DNA of 64,000 bases from Arthrobacter_J sp038199985 (GCA_038199985.1 JBBPYK010000088.1:1-64000), one strand, 5' to 3'. Shown: positions 15,583-24,976, counted from the stretch's first letter. The notes: generated by a model not told the origin, from the letters alone. Translations and numbers: made by a program.

Positions 15583-16638
15583 CTAACAGTGCTCGTTGTA
15601 CGGATCCAGTGCTGGCGATCCGGCGTGGGAGCGCGAATTGCCCATGCCGTCCAGCAGCTCCTTAAGGGCTTGAGGCGCGGAGCGTTTTGGTGTCCAGCCA
15701 AGCACGTGGTGGGCGCGATCGGTGTTGAGTAGCGGGGTCAAAGACGCCATGTCGATCCACCCTTCGTCCGTCTGTTGGAGCCGCAGCCTCCACGTCACGC
15801 CTATCAGCGCGCGGTACAGACTCACGGGGACGTTGAGGACGCGTTTGGCGCCCAGCAGGCCACCCAATCTTTCCGGCGTGATGACGGGTTCGGCGGCTAC
15901 GTTGAACGCTCCGTTGGCGCGCTGCTCGAGGACCTTCCAGTAGGCGTCGGCCATATCTTCGCCGTGGACCACTTGGAATGAGAACGAGTTAGGGATGGGA
16001 AGAATGGGTAGCGGCAGGTTTTTGAGGGCAAAACGAATCAGCGACCGTGGTATCAATCGACCGAGGAAGTAGTGGTGGATCTCGCTGCCGGCGTCGGCAT
16101 GGAATATGAGCGCAGGCCGCAGGCGGGCCACGGGGATCTCGGGATATTCCCGCTCGAATTCATTGAGAAGGTGTTCCTGCTCCGCCTTGTGCCGACTGTA
16201 GTGGGAGGAGGCAATCCCCTGCGTGGGCCACCGTTCGGAGACGTATTGCCCCGTTCGGGCGGGGGAGTAGGCAGCCATGGATGACGCGCATACAAAGTGA
16301 CGCACGCCTGCGTCGGCAGTTGCCTGCAGGGCATTTCGAGTGCCGGTGACGTTGGTTCGATACAGGCGGTCGAGGTCTCGGTTGGGCTGGAGCTCCCAGG
16401 CAAGATGAACGACGGCGTCTGCTCCCGTGAGTGCTTGGGTTAGTCTCTCCCGGCCGTCTTTAGCCCCTATGTCAACGCTGTGCCAGTCCACGTCGTTGTA
16501 CGGTTCGATGGACGGATCTGGCATGCGACGGGCTATCCCGGTGATCTTTAGGTCTGCTCCGTTACGCCGAGCGACGTGCATTCTGCGCAACAATTCTGTT
16601 CCGGCATTGCCGGTGGCACCTATGATTGCAACCCGCAT
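15583..16638 (-). CDS. NAD-dependent epimerase/dehydratase
   Basis: The start MRVAIIGATG at 16638 has GGAAGGA upstream, giving 351 residues. It is an extended short-chain dehydrogenase: GATGNAG dinucleotide motif at residues 7-13, VHLAWE, CASSMAAYSP and YSRHK as the catalytic Ser and Tyr/Lys pair. Such proteins act on nucleotide sugars or other alcohols; the substrate is not clear. It runs convergently with the MscS gene and its start is divergent from the glutathionyl-hydroquinone-reductase-like gene. Confidence 0.83.
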   Translation of the reverse strand: MRVAIIGATGNAGTELLRRMHVARRNGADLKITGIARRMPDPSIEPYNDVDWHSVDIGAKDGRERLTQALTGADAVVHLAWELQPNRDLDRLYRTNVTGTRNALQATADAGVRHFVCASSMAAYSPARTGQYVSERWPTQGIASSHYSRHKAEQEHLLNEFEREYPEIPVARLRPALIFHADAGSEIHHYFLGRLIPRSLIRFALKNLPLPILPIPNSFSFQVVHGEDMADAYWKVLEQRANGAFNVAAEPVITPERLGGLLGAKRVLNVPVSLYRALIGVTWRLRLQQTDEGWIDMASLTPLLNTDRAHHVLGWTPKRSAPQALKELLDGMGNSRSHAGSPALDPYNEHC

Positions 16639-16734
16639 GAGGTTCCTTCCGTTGGGTAGATCCACGCTATCCTGCGGTTGGTCGCTGCGGTAGTTTCTGA
16701 ACCTAAGGTTTTGTGGCCACGAAGGAGATGGAAG

Positions 16735-17736
16735 ATGTCTGCGAACGATTACAGCACCAAGGGCGCGTATGTGACCGGAGGCGAGGACTTTACGCGGGAC
16801 ACCAATTACATCGAGGATCGCATTGTGCGTGGCGGCGATAGCCCGGCGGAGGGCCGTTGGCCGGTCGAGGCAGGACGATACCGGCTAGTGGCCGCGCGAG
16901 CGTGCCCGTGGGCCAACCGGTCCATCATCGTGCGCCGGTTGCTGGGTCTGGAGAGTGCCATTTCGTTGGGGACTCCAGGGCCTACTCACGATAAGCGGTC
17001 GTGGACTTTCGATCTTGATCCGGAGGGCAAGGACCCGGTCCTCGGCATTGAGCGGCTTCAGCAGGCGTTCTTTGAACGGGATCCAGAGTATTCCCGCGGC
17101 ATTACCGTGCCGGCGATCGTGGACATTCCCTCGGGGATGGTAGTGACGAACAACTATCCGCAGATCACCCTGGATTTCTCTACGGAATGGACTGAGTTTC
17201 ACCGTGATGGGGCGCCGGAGCTTTACCCGGAGCAGTTGCGCGATGAGATAGATGACGTTGCGAAGCGCATATTTACCGAGGTCAACAACGGCGTTTATCG
17301 TTGCGGTTTTGCCGGTTCCCAGAAAGCGTACGACGACGCCTACCACCGGTTATTCACAGCCATGGACTGGCTGGAGGAACGTCTGGCCAAACAGCGTTTT
17401 CTGGTGGGGGACACGATCACGGAAGCTGACGTCCGGCTTTTCACGACACTCGTGCGCTTTGACCCGGTGTATCACGGGCATTTCAAATGCAATCGAAACA
17501 AGTTGACCGAGATGCCTGCCCTGTGGGGTTACGCACGTGATCTGTTTCAGACTCCCGGGTTCGGAGACACTATCGACTTCGAGCAGATAAAACAGCACTA
17601 CTACGTGGTTCACGAGGACATCAACCCCACGGGAATCGTGCCGCAGGGCCCGGACCTTTCGGGGTGGCAAACTCCATCTGGTCGCGAGGAACTGGGAGGA
17701 AGCCCGTTTGGTGAGGGGACTCCACCTGGCACCTAA
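16735..17736 (+). CDS. Glutathionyl-hydroquinone reductase-like (Xi-class GST) protein
   Basis: ATG at 16735 follows AAGGAG; a longer frame from 16678 is unlikely. The 333-residue product has the Xi-class transferase pattern: ARACPWANRSIIV with the catalytic Cys57, TVPAIVD, VTNNYPQITLDF, and the C-terminal VGDTITEADVRLFTTLVRFD with YHGHFKCN. In proteobacteria these enzymes reduce glutathionyl-hydroquinones. Actinobacteria use mycothiol instead, so the thiol co-substrate is probably mycothiol. It stands just before the iron box of the siderophore operon but is not part of it. Confidence 0.88.
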   Translation: MSANDYSTKGAYVTGGEDFTRDTNYIEDRIVRGGDSPAEGRWPVEAGRYRLVAARACPWANRSIIVRRLLGLESAISLGTPGPTHDKRSWTFDLDPEGKDPVLGIERLQQAFFERDPEYSRGITVPAIVDIPSGMVVTNNYPQITLDFSTEWTEFHRDGAPELYPEQLRDEIDDVAKRIFTEVNNGVYRCGFAGSQKAYDDAYHRLFTAMDWLEERLAKQRFLVGDTITEADVRLFTTLVRFDPVYHGHFKCNRNKLTEMPALWGYARDLFQTPGFGDTIDFEQIKQHYYVVHEDINPTGIVPQGPDLSGWQTPSGREELGGSPFGEGTPPGT

Positions 17737-17776
17737 ACCAATTAGGTCAGGGTTTCGTTTCCTTATCCATTGTCAC

Positions 17777-17795
17777 CTAGGGTAGCCTTACTTAA
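17777..17795 (+). promoter_or_regulatory. DtxR/IdeR-type iron box upstream of the siderophore permease operon
   Basis: The 19 bp match the DtxR/IdeR consensus at 14 positions (TAGG-TAG-CT-AC-TAA). It lies 61 bp before the GTG start of the first permease gene, almost the same distance as at the lipoprotein gene. Confidence 0.75.
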
Positions 17796-17855
17796 GTAGA
17801 TTGATGGTGAGACCAAAGATGGCTCGGGACGTGCGCCCGGAAGGAAGGGGCGCGG

Positions 17856-18968
17856 GTGTCCATACCGGCACAGCGGGAACGCACCGCGCTCTCGGCAGTC
17901 ATCCCAGTGCCCGTAGCGTCGCCGTTGCCCGCAGCGGCGGTCAAGGATTCCGCAACCCGTCCGCGACAGAGGCCAAAACGCGTTGCAACCCTCTGGTTCA
18001 TCGTGGCCGTCGTCGTTCTGGGTTTGTTCGTCATCGCCTCCATGGCTTTTGGAGCCCGGCAGATTGACGTCAGCACCCTGGCACAAGCGCTCACGAATTT
18101 TGACTCGACCAATGGCGACCACGCCGTCGTTCACTCCCGTATTCCCCGCACCATCACCGCGCTATTGGTGGGTGCTGCCCTCGGCCTTGCCGGCGCCGCC
18201 ATGCAGGGGGTAGCTAGAAACCCGTTGGCGGATCCGGGCATTCTCGGAATCAACTCCGGGGCTGCGCTCGCCGTGGTTCTGGGTATTTACGTTTTCGGTC
18301 TGTCGAGCATCACGGGGTACATCTGGTTCGCTTTTGGCGGGGCAGCCGCTGCCGCCGTCGTGGTTTATGCCATTGCGAGCCTGGGCAGGGAAGGCGCGAC
18401 ACCGGTGAAGCTTGCCCTCTCTGGGGCCGCGCTATCCGCAGGGCTGGTGTCCCTGATGAGTGCGCTACTGGTGACCAGTCAGGAAACGCTGGATCGATTC
18501 CGTTTCTGGCAGGTCGGCACGGTGGCCGGACGAGACCTGGATGCTATTGGCACAGTGATCCCGTTCCTACTGGTGGGAGGCATTCTCACCCTATTCACCG
18601 GACGGATGCTCAACGGACTGTCCATGGGGGACGACATCGCCCGCAGCCTGGGCCAGAACGTGCCGCTGGCCCGCGGGACCGCAGCGCTCGGCGTTGTCAT
18701 CCTCTGCGGTGCGGCAGTCGCACTGGCAGGACCCATCGCTTTCGTGGGACTGGTGATTCCCCACATGGCACGTCTCATAGCCGGTCCCGACTACCGCTGG
18801 ATACTGCCTTTCTCCATGGTCCTCGCACCCATGCTGCTCTTGGGAGCGGATGTCGTTGGGCGTCTCATCCTTCCCCCAGGGGAAGTTCAGGTGGGAATCA
18901 TGACGGCGATCGTCGGAGCTCCGGTCTTCATCTGGTTGGTACGACGCCGGAAGATGGTGTCCTTGTGA
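17856..18968 (+). CDS. FecCD-family siderophore ABC transporter permease 1
   Basis: GTG at 17856 with a GGAAGG-type site gives 370 residues. After a ~45-residue basic N-terminus there are about nine to ten membrane segments. FecCD motifs are clear: RIPRTITALLVGAALGLAGAAMQ, RNPLADPGILGINSGA, and FVGLVIPHMARLI followed by LLLGADVVGRLI. It forms half of the channel for Fe-siderophore import. The next permease gene starts inside its stop (4-bp overlap), so translation is coupled. Expected to be repressed by iron through the upstream box. Confidence 0.93.
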   Translation: MSIPAQRERTALSAVIPVPVASPLPAAAVKDSATRPRQRPKRVATLWFIVAVVVLGLFVIASMAFGARQIDVSTLAQALTNFDSTNGDHAVVHSRIPRTITALLVGAALGLAGAAMQGVARNPLADPGILGINSGAALAVVLGIYVFGLSSITGYIWFAFGGAAAAAVVVYAIASLGREGATPVKLALSGAALSAGLVSLMSALLVTSQETLDRFRFWQVGTVAGRDLDAIGTVIPFLLVGGILTLFTGRMLNGLSMGDDIARSLGQNVPLARGTAALGVVILCGAAVALAGPIAFVGLVIPHMARLIAGPDYRWILPFSMVLAPMLLLGADVVGRLILPPGEVQVGIMTAIVGAPVFIWLVRRRKMVSL

Positions 18969-20041
18969 GCACAGAGATCGAAACGCCAAGAAGCGCCGTC
19001 ATCGAGCTACCGATGATGCCGGGTGAGGCAATTCGTCAGGGCCGCCGAAACTCATCGCGCCGCGGCCGCGTGGTCATCGGTGTTCTTGCTGGACTGACCG
19101 CTGTGTTGTTCGCGGTCTCCGTCCTTCTGGGCAGCTACACCGTGACCATTCCCGACTTCTTCCGCAGTCTGGCAGGCGAGCAGATTCCCGGGGCAACGTT
19201 CATTGTGATGGATGTAAAACTGCCCAGGGCAACGGTGGGCGTCATGGTCGGCGTCGCCTTCGGAATAGCAGGTGCCATCTTCCAGACCATGCTCCGCAAC
19301 CCGCTGGCCAGCCCAGACATCATTGGCATCAGCTACGGGGCAAGCGCCGCCGCGGTCAGTGCCATCGTGATATTCGGGGCATCCGGTATCGGCATTTCCT
19401 GGGCCGCCCTTCTGGGTGCCCTCGTTGTTGCTGGCGCCATCTACTCCCTGTCCCGGCGCGGCGGGGTGGCAGGCTACCGGCTGATTCTGGTGGGCATCGG
19501 TTTTGCTGCAGTGCTGCAAGCCGTGGTTAGCTACCTCATCACCCGAACGGATGCCCGGACAGCGCAGGACGCCCTCGTCTGGATGAGCGGATCCCTCAAC
19601 CCCGCAACCTGGGACCGGGCCGGCATTCTGGGACTGACGCTGGTGGTGCTCCTGCCCGCCACAGTGGTCCTGTCCCGGAGCCTCCGCGGACTCGAATTGG
19701 GCGACGACGCCGCTGCAGGCCTCGGCGTCCAGGTGGAGCCCGCGAGACTCGGACTGATCATCGCTGGAGTGGCCTTGTGCGCAGTGGCGACGGCGGCTGC
19801 CGGACCTGTTGCTTTCATCGCGTTCCTGTCGGGCCCGATCGCCCGCCGTCTCCTGCTGGGCCGTGCGTCGCTGCCGGCGGCAGGACTGGTCGGGGCCGTC
19901 ATCGTACTTGGCGCAGATTTTGTTGCCGCGAACATGATTTCTGAAGTGTCGCTGCCGGTAGGAGTCGTTACAGGTGCACTGGGTGCGCCTTTCCTGCTGT
20001 GGCTGCTGGCAACGTCCAACCGAACTGGCCAAGGAGGCTGA
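18965..20041 (+). CDS. FecCD-family siderophore ABC transporter permease 2
   Basis: A 358-residue FecCD permease starting at a GTG that overlaps the previous stop. Motifs: KLPRATVGVMVGVAFGIAGA, RNPLASPDIIGISYGASAAA, and near the C-terminus PVAFIAFLSGPIARRLL and SLPVGVVTGALGAPFLLWLL. It pairs with the preceding permease as a heterodimer. GGAGG near its end serves as ribosome site for the fused ATPase gene that follows 2 bp later. Confidence 0.93.
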   Translation: MSTEIETPRSAVIELPMMPGEAIRQGRRNSSRRGRVVIGVLAGLTAVLFAVSVLLGSYTVTIPDFFRSLAGEQIPGATFIVMDVKLPRATVGVMVGVAFGIAGAIFQTMLRNPLASPDIIGISYGASAAAVSAIVIFGASGIGISWAALLGALVVAGAIYSLSRRGGVAGYRLILVGIGFAAVLQAVVSYLITRTDARTAQDALVWMSGSLNPATWDRAGILGLTLVVLLPATVVLSRSLRGLELGDDAAAGLGVQVEPARLGLIIAGVALCAVATAAAGPVAFIAFLSGPIARRLLLGRASLPAAGLVGAVIVLGADFVAANMISEVSLPVGVVTGALGAPFLLWLLATSNRTGQGG

Positions 20042-20043
20042 AT

Positions 20044-21903
20044 ATGACCGTACGAGCCACGTCCAGTCGCTCGCTGAAGGCAGAGGAACTGACCCTCGCC
20101 TATGATGACCATACGGTGGTCAACGAGCTCACAGTGGAGCTGCCATCTGGTCAGGTAACGGTCATTGTTGGGGCGAACGCGTGCGGCAAATCGACCCTTC
20201 TGCGAGGGCTCGCGCGCCTCCTCAAGCCCGCGTCCGGAACGGTAATGCTGGACGGTAAGGACATCCATGGGCTGTCCACGAAGCACGTTGCCAAAACCCT
20301 AGGGCTGTTGCCGCAGACGCCGTCGGCTCCGGATGGGATTACCGTAGCGGACCTCGTGGGCCGTGGAAGATACCCCCACCAGGGATGGTTCCGCCAGTGG
20401 ACGCCGGGGGACGACGACGCCGTCGCATCAGCGCTGGAAGCAACGGACACGCTGGAGCTCGCTGAACGCTGCGTGGACGAGCTGTCCGGCGGTCAACGTC
20501 AGCGCGTGTGGATCGCCATGGCGCTTGCACAGGAGACGGACATCCTACTTCTGGACGAGCCCACCACTTTCCTCGATGTGGCGCACCAGGTGGAGGTTCT
20601 TGACCTCGTCCTGGACCTCAACCGCAGGACCGGCACCACCGTTGCCATTGTGCTGCATGACCTGAACCTCGCTGCGCGGTACGCGGATCACCTGATTGCC
20701 ATGTGCAAGGGGAAAGTCATTGCGCAGGGAGCGCCAGCGGATGTCGTCACGGAGCAGAACGTCAATCGCATATTCGGACTGCAGTCCAGTGTGATCACGG
20801 ACCCCGTATCTGGTACGCCCATGGTGATTCCCGAAGGCCGTCATCACCGCAGGTCGGAGCCTAGCAAGGCTCGCCCTGTCAACGCCGTCGGCTGTTTCGA
20901 TGTAACGGTGAAGTCTGTGGAGCGCATCGGTCCCAACTTCCTCCGCGTGACATTCACGGGCGGGGATCTGGCGGGCTTCGGCGTTCAGGGGGACACCCTG
21001 GATCTACGGATCAAGCTGATCATCCCCGTACAGGACCGAGCGCCGTTCGATCTCAAAGCGCTCATTGCAGAAGCCGACGATGAAGGCGCTGGCTGGTACC
21101 AGAAGTGGTTGCAGATTGATCCCGAGGTGCGCGGAGCAATGCGCACCTACACCGTGAGGCAGCAACGAATTGTCGACGGCGACCACGAGCTGGACGTTGA
21201 TTTCGTCATGCACTTCGACGAGTCGGGGAAGGGCGGACCCGCATCGCAGTGGGCGATCAAGGCTGCCCCTGGGGACACATTGAGCGTCATAGGTCCCAAT
21301 ATCGGTGCCGCGAAGTGCAGTACAGCCGGAGCGTACGGTGGCATTGAGTGGAGCCCGGGTCTTGCGCAGCGGGTTCTGCTGGCGGGAGACGAGACCGCTG
21401 TTCCCGCAATTGCAGCGATTCTAGAGTCCCTGCCCGCGGACATGACGGGCCATGCCATTCTTGAGGTGCCCGAGCCCGCTGACTTTCAGGACGTGCAGAC
21501 GTCATCGGGCGTAGCGGTCACCTGGTTGGCACGCGGCGAACGCCCGCACGGTGAACTGCTCGATGCAGCGGTGCGCCGCGCCGTCGTACTACCCGGTTGG
21601 GCCGCGGTGGACCGTACGCCGTCAGCTGCGGTGAACGCCGGGCTTCCGCTGGGCAGAGAGCCAGAGTTCGTGGACGTGGATCAGGCCATCCTGTGGGAGA
21701 CGCCACAGCGTCTGGACCAGGCTGTCATCGAAGCCACACCCAACCCCGATCTACCAGCGGGTGCCCTGCCGTTCTATGCGTGGATCGCGGGCGAAGCAGC
21801 AGTGGTTCGTGAGCTGCGCAGGTATCTGGTGCGCGACGTCGGGATTGATCGCAAGCAGGTGGCGTTCATGGGCTACTGGCGAAAAGGCAAATCTGAGGCT
21901 TAG
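20044..21903 (+). CDS. Fusion of siderophore ABC ATPase (FecE/FepC-like) with siderophore-interacting FAD reductase (SIP)
   Basis: ATG at 20044 follows GGAGG (20034-20038) and gives 619 residues. Residues ~1-262 are an ABC ATPase: Walker A GANACGKSTLL, signature LSGGQRQRVWIA, Walker B ILLLDEPTTFLD, and VLHDLNLAARYADH. After a short linker, residues ~280-619 are a complete SIP-type ferric-siderophore reductase: RTYTVRQQRI (flavin-binding RxYTxR), VMHFDESGKGGPASQWA, LLAGDETAVPAI and the C-terminal FYAWIAGEAAVV and VAFMGYWRKG. The protein would both power import and release iron by reduction at the membrane. These are usually separate proteins. The frame is continuous and no frameshift is seen at the junction. 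Confidence 0.92.
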   Translation: MTVRATSSRSLKAEELTLAYDDHTVVNELTVELPSGQVTVIVGANACGKSTLLRGLARLLKPASGTVMLDGKDIHGLSTKHVAKTLGLLPQTPSAPDGITVADLVGRGRYPHQGWFRQWTPGDDDAVASALEATDTLELAERCVDELSGGQRQRVWIAMALAQETDILLLDEPTTFLDVAHQVEVLDLVLDLNRRTGTTVAIVLHDLNLAARYADHLIAMCKGKVIAQGAPADVVTEQNVNRIFGLQSSVITDPVSGTPMVIPEGRHHRRSEPSKARPVNAVGCFDVTVKSVERIGPNFLRVTFTGGDLAGFGVQGDTLDLRIKLIIPVQDRAPFDLKALIAEADDEGAGWYQKWLQIDPEVRGAMRTYTVRQQRIVDGDHELDVDFVMHFDESGKGGPASQWAIKAAPGDTLSVIGPNIGAAKCSTAGAYGGIEWSPGLAQRVLLAGDETAVPAIAAILESLPADMTGHAILEVPEPADFQDVQTSSGVAVTWLARGERPHGELLDAAVRRAVVLPGWAAVDRTPSAAVNAGLPLGREPEFVDVDQAILWETPQRLDQAVIEATPNPDLPAGALPFYAWIAGEAAVVRELRRYLVRDVGIDRKQVAFMGYWRKGKSEA

Positions 21904-21930
21904 GCGTTTCCAGGTCCGCCAGAGCGTCAA

Positions 21931-22827
21931 CTAGTGCCTGATGGTCAGCGCCCCTGCGTCGAGTTTCATCGCGAGGTGGCGCGCCCGTCCCAGATGATCG
22001 CCGTCGAGCTGAATCTCTAAGGGTTCGTCGGAATCGATCTCGGCGCTCTGGCCCTGAAAATACTCCACTGCCGGGTCTTTGCCCTTGTTTCTTTGCAGCA
22101 GTTTGGCGGCAACACCAATCCAGCCAAACGCCCCACTGGGCGCCACCGTCATGATGTCCAGCACGCCGTCGTCAAGCTTGGCGCCGGGGAAAATTTCCAG
22201 CCCGCCCTGGATCTTGCCGCAGTTGCCGCCCATGACGCTCCGGAGGCGACGGCGCATCGGCGACTGGCCATTGATCGCTATCCGCGTCTTGGACGGTTTG
22301 CCGGGAAGGTTCCGGATGCCAGCATCAACGTAGGCCAACCAGCCAACCCTGTCCTTCAAGATGTCATTGGTATCTGCCATGACGGCTGCGTCAAAACCGA
22401 TTCCAGCCATCACCAAGAACAAGTGACGCTCGTCCGCGTGGTCAAGGGTTGCGTAGACGACGTCGATCCGGTGGTCTTCGCCGAGCATGGCTCGCCGCGT
22501 TGCGTCGGCAATGTTATTCAGGGGCAGCTCCAGGTTCCGGGCGAGGAGATTGCCTGTGCCCAGTGGGATCAGGCCCAGCGGAACATCGGTTCCCGCGAGC
22601 TCGTCCGCAACCGCACGGACGGTGCCGTCGCCACCGGCGGCCAGTACAACGTCGACTCCTGCGGCGAGCGCTTCCTTGGCTTGCCCAAAACCTGGGTCGT
22701 CAGCTGTTGTCTCGATCTCCAGTGGAGAGTCCCAGCCCTCGGACGCGGAGAGGTCGCGGACTGCTTTGGCGACGTCGTCGTTGGTGGTTTTGATCGGATT
22801 GACGATGAGCGCGGCACGTTTGGTCAT
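21931..22827 (-). CDS. Diacylglycerol kinase-family lipid kinase
   Basis: A 298-residue protein of the DAGK catalytic family. Visible motifs: ALIVNPIKT at the N-terminus, the nucleotide loop AAGGDGTVRAVADEL, and PLGTGNLLARNLELP. It is expected to phosphorylate diacylglycerol or a related lipid at the membrane, recycling it to phosphatidate. It is divergent from the SGNH hydrolase gene, with about 70 bp between them for both promoters. Confidence 0.9.
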   Translation of the reverse strand: MTKRAALIVNPIKTTNDDVAKAVRDLSASEGWDSPLEIETTADDPGFGQAKEALAAGVDVVLAAGGDGTVRAVADELAGTDVPLGLIPLGTGNLLARNLELPLNNIADATRRAMLGEDHRIDVVYATLDHADERHLFLVMAGIGFDAAVMADTNDILKDRVGWLAYVDAGIRNLPGKPSKTRIAINGQSPMRRRLRSVMGGNCGKIQGGLEIFPGAKLDDGVLDIMTVAPSGAFGWIGVAAKLLQRNKGKDPAVEYFQGQSAEIDSDEPLEIQLDGDHLGRARHLAMKLDAGALTIRH

Positions 22828-22898
22828 AGCCTTACTTTAGCGGCGGAGCCCGTCTGCTTCGCACAGGGTGCTTAAAGGTTTGGGCGTAGGGTGGGCTC

Positions 22899-23672
22899 GT
22901 GGAAATGACGCAGCGATATGTGGCCCTGGGTGATTCATTCAGCGAGGGGGTGGGAGACCGGGACGAGTCCCGGCCCAATGGGGTCCGTGGCTGGGCGGAC
23001 CGGGTGGCGGAGCAGCTCATCCTGGCAGATCCGGCTGCTGGCTACGCCAATCTGGCCATCCGTGGGCGCAAACTACGTCAGATCATGGACGAGCAGGTGG
23101 ACGCGGCGCTCGCGTTGGATCCAACTCTTGTCAGTATCTACGGTGGGGGAAACGATATCCTTCGGCCCCGGGTGGACATCGATGCGCTCCTGACAATGTA
23201 CGACGACGGTGTGGCTCGCCTCCGTAGCTCCGGTGCGAAGGTGATCCTATTTACGGGGTTTGATTCTTCAGCTTCTGCAGTTTTTGGTAAGACCCGGGGG
23301 CGGACGGCCATTTACAACGAACTCGTCCGGGAGATTGCGGAGAATCACGGCGCTGACATCGTGGACTACTGGCGTATGCGGGAATTCCGCGATTGGCGGT
23401 ACTGGGATACCGATCGGCTGCACATGTCTACCGCTGGCCACACTCTGATGGCGCGCAAAGTGCTTGACGTGATGCGCGCATCCCACAGGATCGATATTCC
23501 GGGGCTCGACACGAGGCCTGCCCTGGGACGATTGCAGCAGTTGCGGGCCGATGCTCAGTGGGCGCGCGAGTACGTTGGCCCGTGGATGGGGCGGCGTCTA
23601 CGCGGGGTCTCATCCGGAGACAGCCTCAGCCCGAAGTTCCCAACGTTCACCCGCAACCTTGACGCCAGCTGA
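22899..23672 (+). CDS. SGNH/GDSL-type esterase
   Basis: Starting at GTG 22899 (ATG 22905 is possible), the 257-residue product has SGNH blocks: block I ALGDSFSEG with the nucleophile Ser, block II Gly in NLAIRGRKL, block III GGGNDIL, and block V DRLHMSTAGH with the catalytic Asp and His. No signal peptide is present, so it acts in the cytoplasm. It could be a lipase, acyl esterase or thioesterase; substrate unknown. Confidence 0.9.
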   Translation: MEMTQRYVALGDSFSEGVGDRDESRPNGVRGWADRVAEQLILADPAAGYANLAIRGRKLRQIMDEQVDAALALDPTLVSIYGGGNDILRPRVDIDALLTMYDDGVARLRSSGAKVILFTGFDSSASAVFGKTRGRTAIYNELVREIAENHGADIVDYWRMREFRDWRYWDTDRLHMSTAGHTLMARKVLDVMRASHRIDIPGLDTRPALGRLQQLRADAQWAREYVGPWMGRRLRGVSSGDSLSPKFPTFTRNLDAS

Positions 23673-23821
23673 ATATAGTCCTGATCTTCGCAGGGCATCC
23701 GGTCCGTAGGTCTTCATTTCCATCTGCCGGAGTGATAGACACTAAGTAGCCTGCTGCTTCAGAAAGTGGGAGGCGATCCAGGGAGTCGCCTGGCTCCCCG
23801 TGATGGAAGGAGAACACCCCG

Positions 23822-24976
23822 ATGACCGCAACGGCACGTAAAACTCCCCTCTCCGAATGCGCTGCGTTGTTCCGGCAACCGGGACCGTGGTGCTCTGTGT
23901 ATATAGATGCCAGTACGGGTACCGTCGATTCCCTGCGAGCCCACGACGTCATTCCAGAGAATGTGCATGACGAACTTCAGCGAGCGGGGGCTACGAAAGC
24001 GGACTTGAAAGCTGTCGATCAGGCTCTCCGCGAATCGTCAAAGGGCCTGCCGGACCCCATCTCTCAGATACTTCTTGTGCGCGATGGTCAAGTAGCCCTC
24101 AACGAACGCTTCCAGGGACACCTCGTGATGAATTCATTCGTCACGGTGGAAACGATCCCGAATCTGGTGCCGTTGCTCCGGCACCGTCCCGAGCAGTTTC
24201 CTTACGTTGTGGCCGAGGTAAGCCGCGAGGGCGGCGAAGTGCGGCTCGCTTATGCCGGGACGACGGCGGCTGGTCGGTCGGTGGAGGTGGAGGGTTCCAC
24301 GGAGAACCTGAAGAAGGTTCCGGGCGGCGGTTGGTCTCAGGGTGGTCTGCAGCACCGGACGGAGAACATCTGGAAGGTCAACGCGTCCGAGGTCGCCGCG
24401 GAGATCGACAGGGTGGTCTACGAAGTTCACCCCAAGCTCGTCATCATTGCCGGTGATGTCCGGGCCAGGCAGCTGGTCCGGGATCAGCTTGCCAAGGAAA
24501 GTGCCGCCGTCGCCTCCGTTGTTGAAAGTCATACACGAACCGGTGGAGCTGATCACCACGAGTTCACTCTTCAGGTGGAGTCGCTTGTTGCGCAGAAGCT
24601 CGCGGAGGTTCAGGAGGAGCTGCTGAACCGGCTGCGGATGCAGGAGGGGCAGGCAAATCCTCGAGCAGCCACGGGCATTGGTGCCGTCGTTACCGCGCTG
24701 CAGCAAGCGCAGGTGGACGTGTTGATGATTCAGGCCAGCGATTGGCAGGATTCAACGCTTCTGGCGCTCGATGCGGAGCCGTGGGTGGCAACGTCCGACG
24801 GCGAGCGCGCCGGCGCCGGTGTGCTCGGTGAGGTTCCGGCGCAGTCAGCGCTTGTACGGGCAGCTGCGTTGACTGACTGCAGAGTCTTGTTCCTGCCCGA
24901 TGGGGTTTTGGACAAGGACGAATCTGTGTCGGCGCTGCTCCGATGGTCAACTGGGCCGGGCGTTCCTGAAAGCTGA
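23822..24976 (+). CDS. baeRF2 / Rv2629-like protein (Vms1/eRF1-type release factor fold)
   Basis: A 384-residue soluble protein with ATG behind AAGGAG. The N-terminal part (RQPGPWCSVYIDAS, VHDELQRAGA) and the central alpha/beta region with PKLVIIAGDVRARQLVRDQL resemble the bacterial archaeo-eukaryotic release factor family 2, to which mycobacterial Rv2629 belongs. The GGGW segment (KKVPGGGWSQGGLQHRTE) lies where release factors carry their peptidyl-tRNA-hydrolysing GxxGQ-like loop, here WSQGGLQ. Family members are proposed to act on stalled ribosomes or hibernation; the role is not established. It ends at a strong terminator shared with the DUF6480 gene. Confidence 0.82.
   Translation: MTATARKTPLSECAALFRQPGPWCSVYIDASTGTVDSLRAHDVIPENVHDELQRAGATKADLKAVDQALRESSKGLPDPISQILLVRDGQVALNERFQGHLVMNSFVTVETIPNLVPLLRHRPEQFPYVVAEVSREGGEVRLAYAGTTAAGRSVEVEGSTENLKKVPGGGWSQGGLQHRTENIWKVNASEVAAEIDRVVYEVHPKLVIIAGDVRARQLVRDQLAKESAAVASVVESHTRTGGADHHEFTLQVESLVAQKLAEVQEELLNRLRMQEGQANPRAATGIGAVVTALQQAQVDVLMIQASDWQDSTLLALDAEPWVATSDGERAGAGVLGEVPAQSALVRAAALTDCRVLFLPDGVLDKDESVSALLRWSTGPGVPES

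Noticed and set aside
19052..20032. 326-residue minus-strand frame opposite the second FecCD permease
   Set aside because: It is the antisense of a clearly coding FecCD gene with GC-biased codons; its product has no domain pattern.
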